DNA of 64,000 nt from Emiliania huxleyi CCMP1516. Taxonomy: Eukaryota > Haptophyta > Isochrysidales > Noelaerhabdaceae. Location: the NCBI RefSeq assembly GCF_000372725.1, contig NW_005200417.1:252425-316424 (forward strand). Direction: 5' to 3'. The position numbers were made by a program, and so were the translations under genes. Every line of letters starts with the position of its first letter. The first letter of the stretch is position 1. Under the pieces are notes generated by a model. The model was given only the letters and a program-made list of their open reading frames with translations. It did no database searches and was not told the origin of the DNA. Below, piece by piece: positions 40,858-50,733 of the stretch.

Positions 40858-41680
40858 GGTGGCGGGCATCATGCTCCGCGGCGAGGCTTCCTAGACACTT
40901 CCTAGACCACTTCCTAGAGATCTCCTAGACACTTCTTAGACACTACTGTACCGGCAACCACCGCCAAACCGCGCCACCACCCACCCGCCACCCATCCCTC
41001 CGCCAGGCGAGCTCTTCCTGGACACTTCCTAGACACCTCCTAGAAGTGCCATCCCTCCGCCAGGCGAGCTCGTCTCCTCGGCGCTCATCGTCACTCTACT
41101 GCGCCGCCGCATGCGCTCCTTTGGCGGGCCAAAGCCGGCAAGCGCCCCGCCGACGCCGCCCGCGGCAGCCTGACCCGCATGCTCTCCGCGCCTCTAGGCG
41201 GGCGGCGGCTGCTGCTCGACGGCTTCCCGCGCTCGCGCGACAATGCGATCGACTTCGAGGCGCAGTGCGGCCGGCCGGAGCTGGCGCCTGCACCTGCAGC
41301 GGGGCGGACACGTGCACCGCATGTGTGGCACGCGTCCCGGACTCGTCCCGCAGGCGCTGCACTTGGTCTGCGACGAGGAGAAGATGCTCGAGCGGATCCT
41401 GCGCCGCGCGCAGACCGAGGGGCGCGCAGACGACACGCGCAAGGCGGCCGCACCGCCGCCCAACCCCCTTCTCTGGAGCCTTGCCCGGACCCTTCTCTGG
41501 ACGTGCCGGTAGGCGGCTGTGCGGCGCATCGCCGTCTACCGCCAGCAGAGCGAGCCTACTCTCGAGTGGCTGCGAGCGAGCCGCGTGCCGATCGTCGAGC
41601 TCGACTCGAGCGGCTCCCGGGAGGAGATGTGGTCCGGCCTCAAGGCCATCGGCAGACTGATGCGCAACATAGTGATATGA
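40858..41680 (+). pseudogene. 3' half of EF-hand/adenylate-type kinase gene, intron-bearing
   Basis: Exons at about 40858-40880, then 41064-41123, 41198-41283, 41354-41443 and 41513-41680 match residues 226-371 of the intronless copy, to the same stop. All four introns are GC-AG and share GCGAG, GCGGGC, GCGC or GCGGC across their two ends. The first exon has no acceptor AG before it (TGTCGG then GTGGCGGGC), so it is the product of a breakpoint, not a far exon of the 19-kb half. The 200 bases after the stop match the flank of the intronless copy. The last acceptor of intron 1 is locally duplicated (about 40993 and 41050). Confidence 0.85.
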
Positions 41681-41994
41681 GCGGTGGGCACGACCGGCGC
41701 GTCGCGCTTGCACGGAGTGAATGTGTGTTGCGGAGGTGCACAGGCCAGGGCCCATGCGTCGAGGGGTCGAAACCGTCCAGAGGAGAGAGGAGAGAGACAC
41801 ATGTTGAAGCTGTTTTATGTGATGTTGTAACTTTTGTGTACACGGTGTGGAGAGTTCAGAGTACGTGGAGACGCGGTGGCGTGACCGTGGCCGATCCGAA
41901 TGCCCCCGCGCTCTCGCTCCTCTGTGGGGGGGGGGGGGGTCTTCACCGAGCCTCTGGGCGCGGCCTGCGCGGGGGGCCTGCCGCGCGCGCGGTC

Positions 41995-44040
41995 GCTAGA
42001 GCTGTCAAACGTTAACTTTGGGCCTAACAGTTGCACTATTGTTGGCTGAAATCCTCAACGTTGTTCAAGTGTTCTCCCCAGCCCAAGCTGTTACTGTTTG
42101 TTACTGTTGTTACTGTTGTTCAGTGGTCAGCAAGCAGAAAATGCCAAAAAACCCGGGTAAAACCCGAAAATACCTGGGTTTTTCCAGGTATTTTCGGGTA
42201 TTACCCGCACTGGACGCTGGAGATCGTCGTGGGTCACTGCCAGGCCTTCCTTATTGTTGTTCAGCTGGCCTAACGTTAGCTACTGTTGTTGGGGAGCCCC
42301 ACTGTTGTTCTGTTGTTAAACTGTTAACACTAGCAAATAAATAAATAAAACGGACACCTCTACTAGGAGATGGGTAAAAAGGAACAGGTCCCCGCCCTGC
42401 GGTCTTTGTGCAGGGTTCTTTGTGGGTGTGGTCGGCGGCTAGCCGGGGTCGTCCTCCCGATGGGGGACTAGCACTAGCCGTCTTCCACATGGTCCCTCGG
42501 GTCCCTGCTGCTCCTAATCTCTTCGTACATCCTCCTGCTGATCTCCGCAACGTCCTGCTCCCTCCCTCGTCTCGCCCTGCGCGACTGCTCCGCCTCACCG
42601 TCGTCCGCCCTGCGTCGTCTGGTGACGGGTCCTCCATAGTCGGTTGAGGTCGCCGCCCTCCTCGTGCCTCTTCCCAACGTTCCCTCGGCGGTCGATGCCG
42701 TCTGGTCCGCCTCCGCCGTCCCCGGGTCTGCCCTGCCCTCGTCTGCACTAGCTTCTGTTTCGTCATCACTGGCGCCTCTCCTCTTCTTTCTCCTCTTCTT
42801 GTACTACTTTTAGCTCTCTCTCTTCTCTCTCTCTTCTTGTATGCTTTGTACATCGCGTCGATTCCTTTTCGCGTGAGCACCATCCTGAAGCTCGCCCAGC
42901 AGCGGAACCGCTCCCGAAGTCGAAGGAGCATCATCAGTCTCACCCACTTCGCTCTCTGCCCACCGTCTCCGCTCCCTCCCGCTTGAGCCGCCGTCGTGGC
43001 CCTCGTTCGTCCCACTGGCTGTTGGCCTGTCTGCACGTTGCCTCCGTTATCCCTCCTCCTCCGCGACTCCCTCAAGGCCGGGCGGGCCTCCTTCCACCCA
43101 GCGAAGAGCTTCCTCAGCCACTCGATGTGTTCCTCTCTCTTCATTATGCGCGCCGTTGCTTCATCATTGAGCTGTATCCACCTCTGCACCGCTCCCGTCG
43201 CCGCCTCGGCCACGACTTGCAAGTTCCTCGTGACCCCGGTGCCAAGGTCCCTTCGGCTCTTCTCCGAGAGGTCATCTACCAGTGCTGGCAACACCCCCCC
43301 GACTGCGGGGGCCAGTGTATCGTACCCGTCCTCGTCCAGCACCCTGTAGCGTGAGCCCTTCAGCGCAGCGACATGCGCCATCCTCAGCGTCTTCAGCGTC
43401 TCCTTGGAGTCGGGTGCCGCCTGTGCCACTTTGCTGATCGCCGTCCCTGTCTGCGCTCGCGCTACTCTGAGGAACCATCTGGCCTGCTCCCTATTCCCCA
43501 GGCAGGCGCCGCTAAGCACGTGCGCCATTGTCGCTCTAGGCGGGTTCTCATCTTCCTCGGTCCATTGCTGCGCGGCTTTCCGCACGATCGGACACAGCGG
43601 GTCCCGCTTTAGTGCTGCCCTCCTCGCCGCGTCCCTCGCGGCCTTACAGACGAGGCAGCCCCTGAGGTCGCTCCTTGTGGCGGCGCCCGGGGTCTCCCTC
43701 CCCGCCTCGCCCCGCATGATCCTCTCGTGGTGCGCTCCGTGTGGCACCCCCGCCTGCTGCCGCACCCGCGCTCCCATGACGGTCTTTGTCACCACGTTAT
43801 GATCATCCACGTCGGCGAATTCAATCTCGCGCTCGCCGTGCTGATCCTTGATCCGCTGGCGCTTGTCCCATTTGTGTCTCGTCGTCCCCCTGACCACGTC
43901 GCTCCACAGCGGCCCCGTGACCCCTGCCGTGTGCGACCCCGCCGTGAGCCCCTCGCCGAGCCGTCCTCGCACCCACTCGTTCGTGTGGCCGCGTTAACAC
44001 TAGCAACACTGTTCAGCTCTTAACGTTTGACAGCTCTAGC
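41995..44040. mobile_element. Terminal-inverted-repeat element interrupted by a LINE
   Basis: Bases 41995-42015 and 44020-44040 are perfect 21-base inverted repeats (GCTAGAGCTGTC...). CGGTC flanks both ends directly (41990-41994 and 44041-44045), a 5-base target duplication. Without the inserted LINE the element is about 376 bases, the size of a MITE. The interior has GTTACTGTTGTT repeats. Confidence 0.75.
42337..43992 (-). mobile_element. 5'-truncated non-LTR retrotransposon, C-terminal region
   Basis: A 14-base direct repeat GTTAACACTAGCAA (42323-42336 and 43993-44006) brackets this insert exactly. The minus-strand ORF ends inside the insert and reads like the C-terminus of a LINE polyprotein: CLVCKAARDAARRAALKRDP, then HVLSGACLGNREQARWFL, a CCHC-like cluster C-x2-C...H-x5-C. 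The rest is charged and degrades into low complexity. On the coding strand the 3' end is TTTA repeats rather than poly-A. No palm domain remains. Confidence 0.75.
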
Positions 44041-44256
44041 CGGTCGCGAACGCGACCATGCGTGGAGCACGGCTCTTCTCTAGAGGCTGGACCTGTCCTC
44101 AAGCTCAAACATCTGTCGTACTGTCGAAACTCAAGTCTCAACGCGAATCCGAATGGCGCTAGAGTAGTGAGACGGGCGAGAACCATGGCGAGAAAGACAG
44201 CAACACAGTGTCACGGCCCCCAAAAGAGCGGCAATGCTAATGGAGGTTTTGACGCT

Positions 44257-46770
44257 CTACTTGTACACCCGCGGCGCGGCGCGCACCTTGTCCGGGTCGA
44301 CCCAGATCGACTTCATCGGGAAGAGCGACACCTGTTCACAGCTTGCTACACGCGTGAAGAGGCGCATTTCAGACTGGCGCATTTCAGACTGAGAGAGACA
44401 CGTCCGCGGCGACGGTGACGTTGGACGTGAGCGAAGCGACGGTGTCGGGAGAGAAGGCGGCCTTGGCGGTGATGGCGACGCGGCCGCGCTGGAAGTAGGC
44501 CTCGACAAACGTCCAGTCTGCGAAAGGTGGAGGTGGCGTCGAGAGGCGGCCTCTTTTACCAGCAGCGGCGGCGGGCGGGAAAGCGATGGCGGAGGACGGA
44601 AAGGGGAGAGTGGTTGGCGTGCAAATGCAGCACCTCGACCGACTTCGAATCTCGGCGGATCTCGGCGGATCTCGGCCAGCTCCTGCAAAGACGCGCAGCT
44701 CGACCGACGTCTCGCGCGCGAGCAGCGGAAGCGAGTCGCGCACGCCTGGAGTTTGCCATTCGCCAGTAGTCAAGCGGGCGGGTGTGGGCTCGCAGCGACA
44801 GCGAGGCGTGCGCGCCGCCGCACGCGACGGAGGCGTTGGCGGCGCCGGCCGTGTAGTTGACGGAGCAACCGATGCCTGCCCGCGAGGCAGTCGGGCGTGA
44901 GGGGGCGTGCGCCGTGCGGCGGAGCAGGCGAGGGCGCAAACGGTGCCATCGCCCGAGCTTGAGCCGCCGATCCGGACGCCGAAGGTGGCGCTCTCGGAAG
45001 GGAGGGCGAAGGAGACGAGCAGCTCCGCTTGCCGAGCGACGCCCGCCGGCACACCAAGCCCGACACTGCCCCGCACAGCGACGCCTCGCCTACCGCCGGC
45101 CGGCATCTCGGCTCATCTCGGCAAGTCTCGATCCCGCCCGACCCGGCGGCGAGCGGGCGCCTGTCGAATGCTGCGGCCGCTCGCAAGCCGGCGATCTCCT
45201 CGATCGGGTACTGCTGCAGCACGCGCGCCTCTGCGTTGAAAGTGACCTCCCGAGGCAGAGTCTGGGCCGACGCTGGAGGAACCGTCGCCCACCCCCAGTT
45301 GATCCGCCTGCGCAGGTAAAGCCGACGGCTCGCCGTGGCCCCCGGGCAGTGTGTGGCGTGCGGCCGTCGCTGGCTCGCCGCTTCCCGCCGGCGAGCGTCG
45401 GGTACTCGTTGTCCTTGGACGCGTAAAAGTTGCCCTGGTCGATCCGCTTCTGCGCAAAGACATCCTGTTCACACCACCAGCCACGAGTCAACCGGTGAGT
45501 CGCCTCGGGCCGGTCCGCTTGCTGCGCGAAGGCGAGCTTCCTCCCAGCCAGGCGTCGGCTTGAAGGAGCCGACGCTCCTCGGCGCGCCGGGATCGTACGA
45601 GCCCAGCTGCCACCAGTCTCCTCCGCAGGAAGTCTTGTGCACCGTGTCCGGCATCCCAGCCCGCCTGGCCTCCTCATACGCCGCCTCGGTGCCTGCTACC
45701 AGCTGGAGGCGTGAAGAGGCGCTGCTCGCTGCTCGGCACCCTCGTGCGCAGCCCCGCTGCCCGGCGTGGCGGCGGGGAGCGGGTACACGCTCGGGCACTC
45801 GCACTGCCGAAAGTCGTCCGACTTTCCGATCTCGTACCACTTGCCCGCGAGCAGGTCCTTGCTGGACGCGGAGCCGTACACCATCGAGTTGAACGTGCGC
45901 AGCCGCCACTCTCCCGACGGCGTCTGCCTACAGAGTGCACCCGACCCCATTCGTTCAGGCTGAGCTCAAAGAGCCGCCGCGGCTGCCGACGGCGTCTGCC
46001 ACGGCGTCGACGGGTCGCGCTGCGTGTTCTCCATGATCGGGTTGTAGCTCGGCTTTGTCCAGTTGGCGAGGAGCGGGTCGGAGGCGTAGTCTGCCGGCAC
46101 CGCCTGTGAATGAGCGGACGAGTGTAGCGAGTTCATTGACCGTCGGGAGGTAGAGTGCCGCTGCCGCCTGCGCGAGCAGAGTGCCCGTCTCGCATGCGGG
46201 CCAGTCTGCCTTGTTGCAGAGGCCGGGATAGATTTGGACGATGCCCGGCCCCTCGCCTGTGCACGCGGCGCAGCTGTGAGTGGGGCAACCTCGGGGGGGG
46301 AGGAGGACGCCCCCCCGCCGCCGCGCCTCCCGGGCCGGCGCCCTCCACCACCGCCGCGGAGCCCGTGTAGATGGCCTGCTCACAGAGGTGCAGACCTGTG
46401 AGGAGGCGCCCCGTGCGCCGCCGCCTGCGGAGCCCGTCAAGATGGGCCTGGTTGTCGTACGGAGTAGCCCGGGGAGGCCAGGCAGACGCGTCGAGCCCGT
46501 TCCAGATGGCGACGGGCATTGCCGCCCACGACACAAAGTCTTTGGAGACAAAGTGGCCGTAGTCCGGGCCGTGCCTGTTCACACCGCCGCGCGGTTCACA
46601 GCTGGCTGCGCCCCTCTCGCACACGCCGCGTGCCGGTTGTCGTGCCCGGGCGGGGCGGCGAGGTGGATCTGGTAAAAGTGATGGAAGACGCCGTGGACCG
46701 GGTCGAAGACGGGCCCGTTCGGATCGTTCTCGGCGCAGCCGTGCTGGTCCATGAGGTGGTACGTCGGCGC
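44257..46770 (-). CDS. GH32 beta-fructofuranosidase (invertase), 5' end not resolved
   Basis: Resolved exons are 46770-46634, 46574-46448, 46375-46327, 46256-46168, 46103-46000, 45927-45761, 45692-45541, 45464-45379 and 45307 onward, all phase-consistent; further exons run to the stop at 44257. GH32 hallmarks in order are ENDPNGPVFDPVHG (nucleophile Asp), HFVSKDFVSW, AIYTGSAA, NTQRDPSTPW (RDP), SMVYG, and QCECPSVYPLP (acid/base EC). The beta-sandwich end follows with NWGWATVPPA and DWTFVEAYFQRGRVAI. It hydrolyses sucrose or fructans. Seven introns are GC-AG; 45465-45540 is GA-AG, and another GA-AG is likely near 44690. The first exon with any leader lies upstream of 46770 and could not be placed. 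Confidence 0.88.
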
Positions 46771-48502
46771 CTATGGTCCTCAAAGCCGGAAGGCTTCGGG
46801 AGAGGCTCCGCACCGTCAAAGTTTCCGTCGTCGCGGTACATTGACAAAAGGCTTGGCGCAGAACCTGCTCGCGGCACGCAGGCGGTAGGTGAGTACTCGC
46901 GCGGGTGGCAGTACAGTGGCAGGGTGGACGTGGCACTGGCGGAGACGTGGCGCTGGCGGAGATGCGGCGCTCACTGGTTTGACGGTGAGCACGGCTTGCC
47001 GCCGCAGATCTGCGAGTCTGACCAGGCTTGGTCTGCGACGCGGGTAATCGGATTGGCGATGCCGTCAACCCAGGCGAGGGAGTCCATCATCGTGTACACT
47101 GTGTATGTCAGCAGCGATCGTGTAAATTCTTTTTTATATAACGGTCTCTCCCCCCCCCCAATCTCCATCTACCTCCGCTCTGGTGCTCGCAGCGGTGCAG
47201 CTGGAGTCGGAGACTCGCCCCGCCGCCAGATCCATTGGACTGAGGGCGGCTGGATGGAGCTGCAGCACGATCTGGAACTACGTACGTGCTGAAGGGAGAC
47301 GATTCGACCTACCTGGCCAACTTCCGCTGCACGCGGCGCCAGTTTGATGATCTCGTTGGACAGCTGGAAGCCGGGGCGCCATACATGGTGTGAGCAGGCT
47401 AGGCGGGCGGGGCCAACCCGACACTCTTCCCACTTCCGCGACCTCGGAGCCTTGGCCTGTCCGAGGGTTTCCGGCAACCCAGAGGGAAACCAGAGGGTCC
47501 CCAGCACTTTGCGTTTCCGGAAGTTTCCAGGGAAACCAGAGGGTGTTTGGTGCTCCATTCTGTTTCTCTCGAGTTTCCCTCGGGAAACTCGCGAGTTTCC
47601 CTGAGTCTGAGAGCTGGTCTGGGGCAAAATCTGGGGCAAAATTGAGGAAATCGGCACGATACCCAGGTATTTTCCAGGTATACCGGGGTTTTCCAGGTAT
47701 ACCCGCAAAATACCCGGTATTTTGCCGATTTTGGCCCCAAAACAGCCTCAGACACGGCTCAGAGCCCCCCCAAAATGACGAATTCCACGGAGTTTCCCCG
47801 GGGTTTCCCGAGGAAACTAGAGGGTGTTGTAGGGAAACGAGCAGGAAACACGGAAAGGAAACCAGGTAGGGTGCGAGAGGAAACCCTCGGACAGGCCAAT
47901 CGGAGCCACGGGCGGGTGCTCAAGGAAACGGAAGCGGCGAAAGCCGACGGTTGGTAGGATGGGGCTCTGGCCAGATTTGGGCTTGGAGTTGCCGCGTCGA
48001 GTTTTGGATCTCGACGCGCGTCGAGAATTTACTGAATAGTGCGATTTTTGGTGAACGATTTTTCGCTTGACCTCGGTCCCGTCGGTGTGAATCGCACTAT
48101 TTAAGGGCAAAAACCGATTTGCTGTGGGGGGCGTCATCAGAGAGAGACCCTCAGCCGAAGCTGGGGCCGGTCCCGTACGCCGGTACGCCGTCTAGCCGAG
48201 AGAGCCCGCGCCGATGAGTTCGACGCGCGGTACGGGAGGCCTTGCGGAGAGACCAGCGAGTTGGCGATCGCTGTACTTCATGGCGCCCTCAAAGTGGGGC
48301 TGGCTGACTAGCCACAGAGGTCGATACTCTGGACGACCCTCTCTCCCAACATGCAACAACTCAAACACGTTCATTCACCTCACCCACCCAGCCCCAGGCC
48401 CAGCGCGGGAGCTAGCCGCGGGAGAGGCGACACCCACCTGCATGCCTCAAGAATGAGTCGCTCCTCCGCCAGAGGCCAGTTCGGAGAGAGAGATGAACTG
48501 GG
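46771..48502. other. Invertase 5' region, palindrome repeat and intergenic
   Basis: Bases 46780-47070 may hold the missing first exon of the invertase (minus-strand YRDDGNFDGAEPLPKPS is protein-like). Bases 47465-47690 are the palindrome repeat. Bases 48145-48230 share GCCGGTCCCGTA and CCGAGAGAGCCCGCG with 53050-53110, both near copies of the fold-back element. No other gene is seen. Confidence 0.45.
47465..47690. repeat. Palindrome-bearing repeat, copy 2
   Basis: Inverted relative of 16310-16505 with the same GGAAACTCGCGAGTTTCC palindrome (about 47585). It continues into short tandem pieces of CCAGGTATTTTCC and ACCCGGTATTTT, a theme also seen at 42150-42220. Confidence 0.6.
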
Positions 48503-49385
48503 CTGAGGGAGGGTGTAGAGGATGTAGAGTGTAGAGCGCTGTAGAGCTGTAGAGCTGTAGAGCTGTAGAGCGCTCTGGAGCGCTGTAGAGCTGTAGAGCT
48601 CTACATCGGGCGCGGGACGAACTGCGTGCGTTGTAGAGCGATGTAGAGCGCGATTTTGCTGTAGAGTTTGTTGTAGAGGCTCTACAGCCAAACCGCCGGG
48701 AAGGCAGTGACTCAAAGAGGTCGAGCCGCGCTAATGGGGTGTCTCCGAGCTTACTGGAGCTCTGATGGACGGCCCTGACTATCCCTGACCCACAGAGAGT
48801 CCCTCTGACGGCACACAACACCCTATAACTGCGTCATGACCAGCCTGCCGTGCGTCGCCGGTGCCGCATTCGTCGCTGTGCTTCTTTAGCAGGCGGTGGA
48901 CTGTCGGCTGCGAGGACGGTCGCATTTGCGCGAGGCGAGGCGAGCATTGCTGCGCGTTGCATGCGCCATGCCTCGCGCCAGCGCGTGCGGGAGCTCCTGG
49001 CTGAGCGTTGAGTCCAGGTGAGTTGCGCTGGCCACTATCGCTACGCCGAGCCGAGCTGACGCGCCGAGGCGCCGGCCAGTCGCAGCCGTGAGGCATGCCA
49101 CAGCAGCAGAGGCACCTGCCACCCATTGGGCGGGCAGACAGAAGGCCAGGGCAGCACTGGCAAGTGCAACGCGCCTCATGTCGGAGAGCGACCGTGCCTC
49201 GTTCGCCCGCTTTTGATGTAGAGTTTGTTGTAGAGATTTCACGTTGTAGAGCGCCTCTACATCGCTCTACAACGCACGCAGTTCGTCCCGGATGTAGAGT
49301 ACAGCGCTACAGCGCTCTACAGTGCTCTACAGCTCTACAGCTCTACAGCGCTCTTACACTCTACATCCTCTACACCCTCCCTCAG
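48503..49385. mobile_element. Fold-back/hAT-like element, copy 1
   Basis: The 883-base element starts CTGAGGGAGGGTGTAGAGG and ends with its inverted copy. The 8-base direct repeat GAACTGGG lies immediately outside both ends (48495-48502 and 49386-49393). Each terminal arm is over 100 bases and built from TGTAGAGC units that form smaller palindromes. Eight-base target duplications are typical of hAT elements. The interior carries a short ORF rather than a transposase. Confidence 0.8.
48886..49179 (-). CDS. Small signal-peptide ORF inside fold-back element copy 1
   Basis: The ATG at 49179 gives 97 residues. The first 25, MRRVALASAALAFCLPAQWV plus AGASA, form a good signal peptide (Arg-Arg, hydrophobic core, small residues before the cut). 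Ala/Leu-rich sequence follows. The same ORF occurs in copy 2, identical over most of its length, but the last 25 residues differ because of a frame shift. Function unknown. Confidence 0.45.
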   Translation of the reverse strand: MRRVALASAALAFCLPAQWVAGASAAVACLTAATGRRLGASARLGVAIVASATHLDSTLSQELPHALARGMAHATRSNARLASRKCDRPRSRQSTAC

Positions 49386-49393
49386 GAACTGGG

Positions 49394-49657
49394 CGTATCG
49401 AAAAAGCGTGGGGCGGCGGGTTTGGCACTTTGGATGGAGCACTTGGAGTGCAGTCGTCAACCTCGCATCCAGGGCCGGGGAGCTAAGAAGCGCACCCAGC
49501 GGGCCAGATGATCGGTATCGGGTTGCGGGCTAGAGAGCCCTACCTAGCCCTGAGGGGTGCGCGTTCGCAGGGAAAGGGCCGTAAAGGCGGCGCACCTTGG
49601 AGCACTTGGAGTGCAGTCAGTAACCTCACATCCAGGGCCGGGGAGCTAAGAAGCGCA
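49394..49657. repeat. Tandem 3' motif with empty target sites
   Basis: A unit with TTGGAGCACTTGGAGTGCAG, CATCCAGGGCCGGGGAGC and AAGAAGCGCACC recurs at about 49440, 49600 and 50490. In the 49440 copy AAGAAGCGCACC runs straight on into CAGCGGGCC; in the 49600 copy the next element is inserted at that point. Confidence 0.8.
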
Positions 49658-50409
49658 CCTGGGTAGTCGACGGGCCCCCGGGGGCGCCGGGGGTGCTCTT
49701 GGGGGGGGTCCCCCCAGTCAAGGGGGTCTGGGGCGCAGCCCCAGGTAGCCCGCCGCAGGCGCCGATTTTTTGGGGCTTTTTTGACTGATTTTCATGAGGT
49801 GTTGCTACTATTTTGGGACCAGTTGAAGCCTAAAAATGGCTACAAATACAGCCACAGCAGCTGCTAGTCGTGAGCTGCTACTGTGTGGCAGAGCCCAGAG
49901 AGAGGGCTTTCAGGAGCACTATTCAGTTTGATCCAGCTCAATGTTGCGGAGTAGTAACACTGTTCCGTTACCGTGAGCGGCCGGCGGCCGGCGGCGGCCG
50001 GTGGCGGCACGCGGAGCACTCCGTGAGCGGTGACGGGTGCGGACGAGCGAATGAGAGGTCCCTTTCAGTGAGAGATAGGCAGCCCTGGTCTCTAATAACA
50101 CATCTTCCACAGATAGCGACCTCTCATTCGCTCGTCCGCGCCCGCCACTGCTAGTCGGGACACTCCCGGCGTGCGGCCCGGTCCCGGTCGTCACTCCGGT
50201 TGCTCGTGTTCACACCGTCAGAACTCAGCTCCGCTAAGGATCCAGCGTCTGAGACTTGGGCATCTTACACAACTTTTGTAGTAGAGCACAATGGCACCCT
50301 TGGATCAAGTGGATCACTTCATTATTGGACCTTATTGGAGACCCCCGTTTTCGGCCGCCGCGGCCGGAGAGCACCCCCGTCGCCCCCGGGGGCCCGTCGA
50401 CTACCCAGG
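49658..50409. mobile_element. Inverted-repeat element with 8-bp target duplication
   Basis: The 752-base element has terminal inverted repeats of about 42 bases beginning CCTGGGTAGTCGACGGGC. GAAGCGCA flanks both ends (49650-49657 and 50410-50417). Related uninterrupted sites at about 49482 and 50548 show the pre-insertion state. Inside, 50038-50062 and 50122-50146 form a 25-base hairpin stem. No transposase is present. Confidence 0.8.
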
Positions 50410-50733
50410 GAAGCGCAGCGGGCCGGATGATCGGCATCGATCGGGTCACGGGCTAGAGAGCCCTAGCGGAGCACTTGGAGCACTTGGCCTGAGCTTGGAG
50501 CACTTGGAGTGCAGTCATCAACCGCACATCCAGGGCCGGGGAACTCAGAAGCGCACCCAGCGGGCCGGATGATTGGCATCGGGTTGCGTGCAAGGCTGCT
50601 TTTTCTCTCTCTTGCGACTCGCTTCAGCGCTCCAGAGATGTGGCCGATATACTCCACCTCCTCTCCTCTCCCAAGCCCTCAAAAAACCCACGCACTGCTT
50701 CTCCCCACCAGCCGCTCTCGTCGCGCCCGCAGG

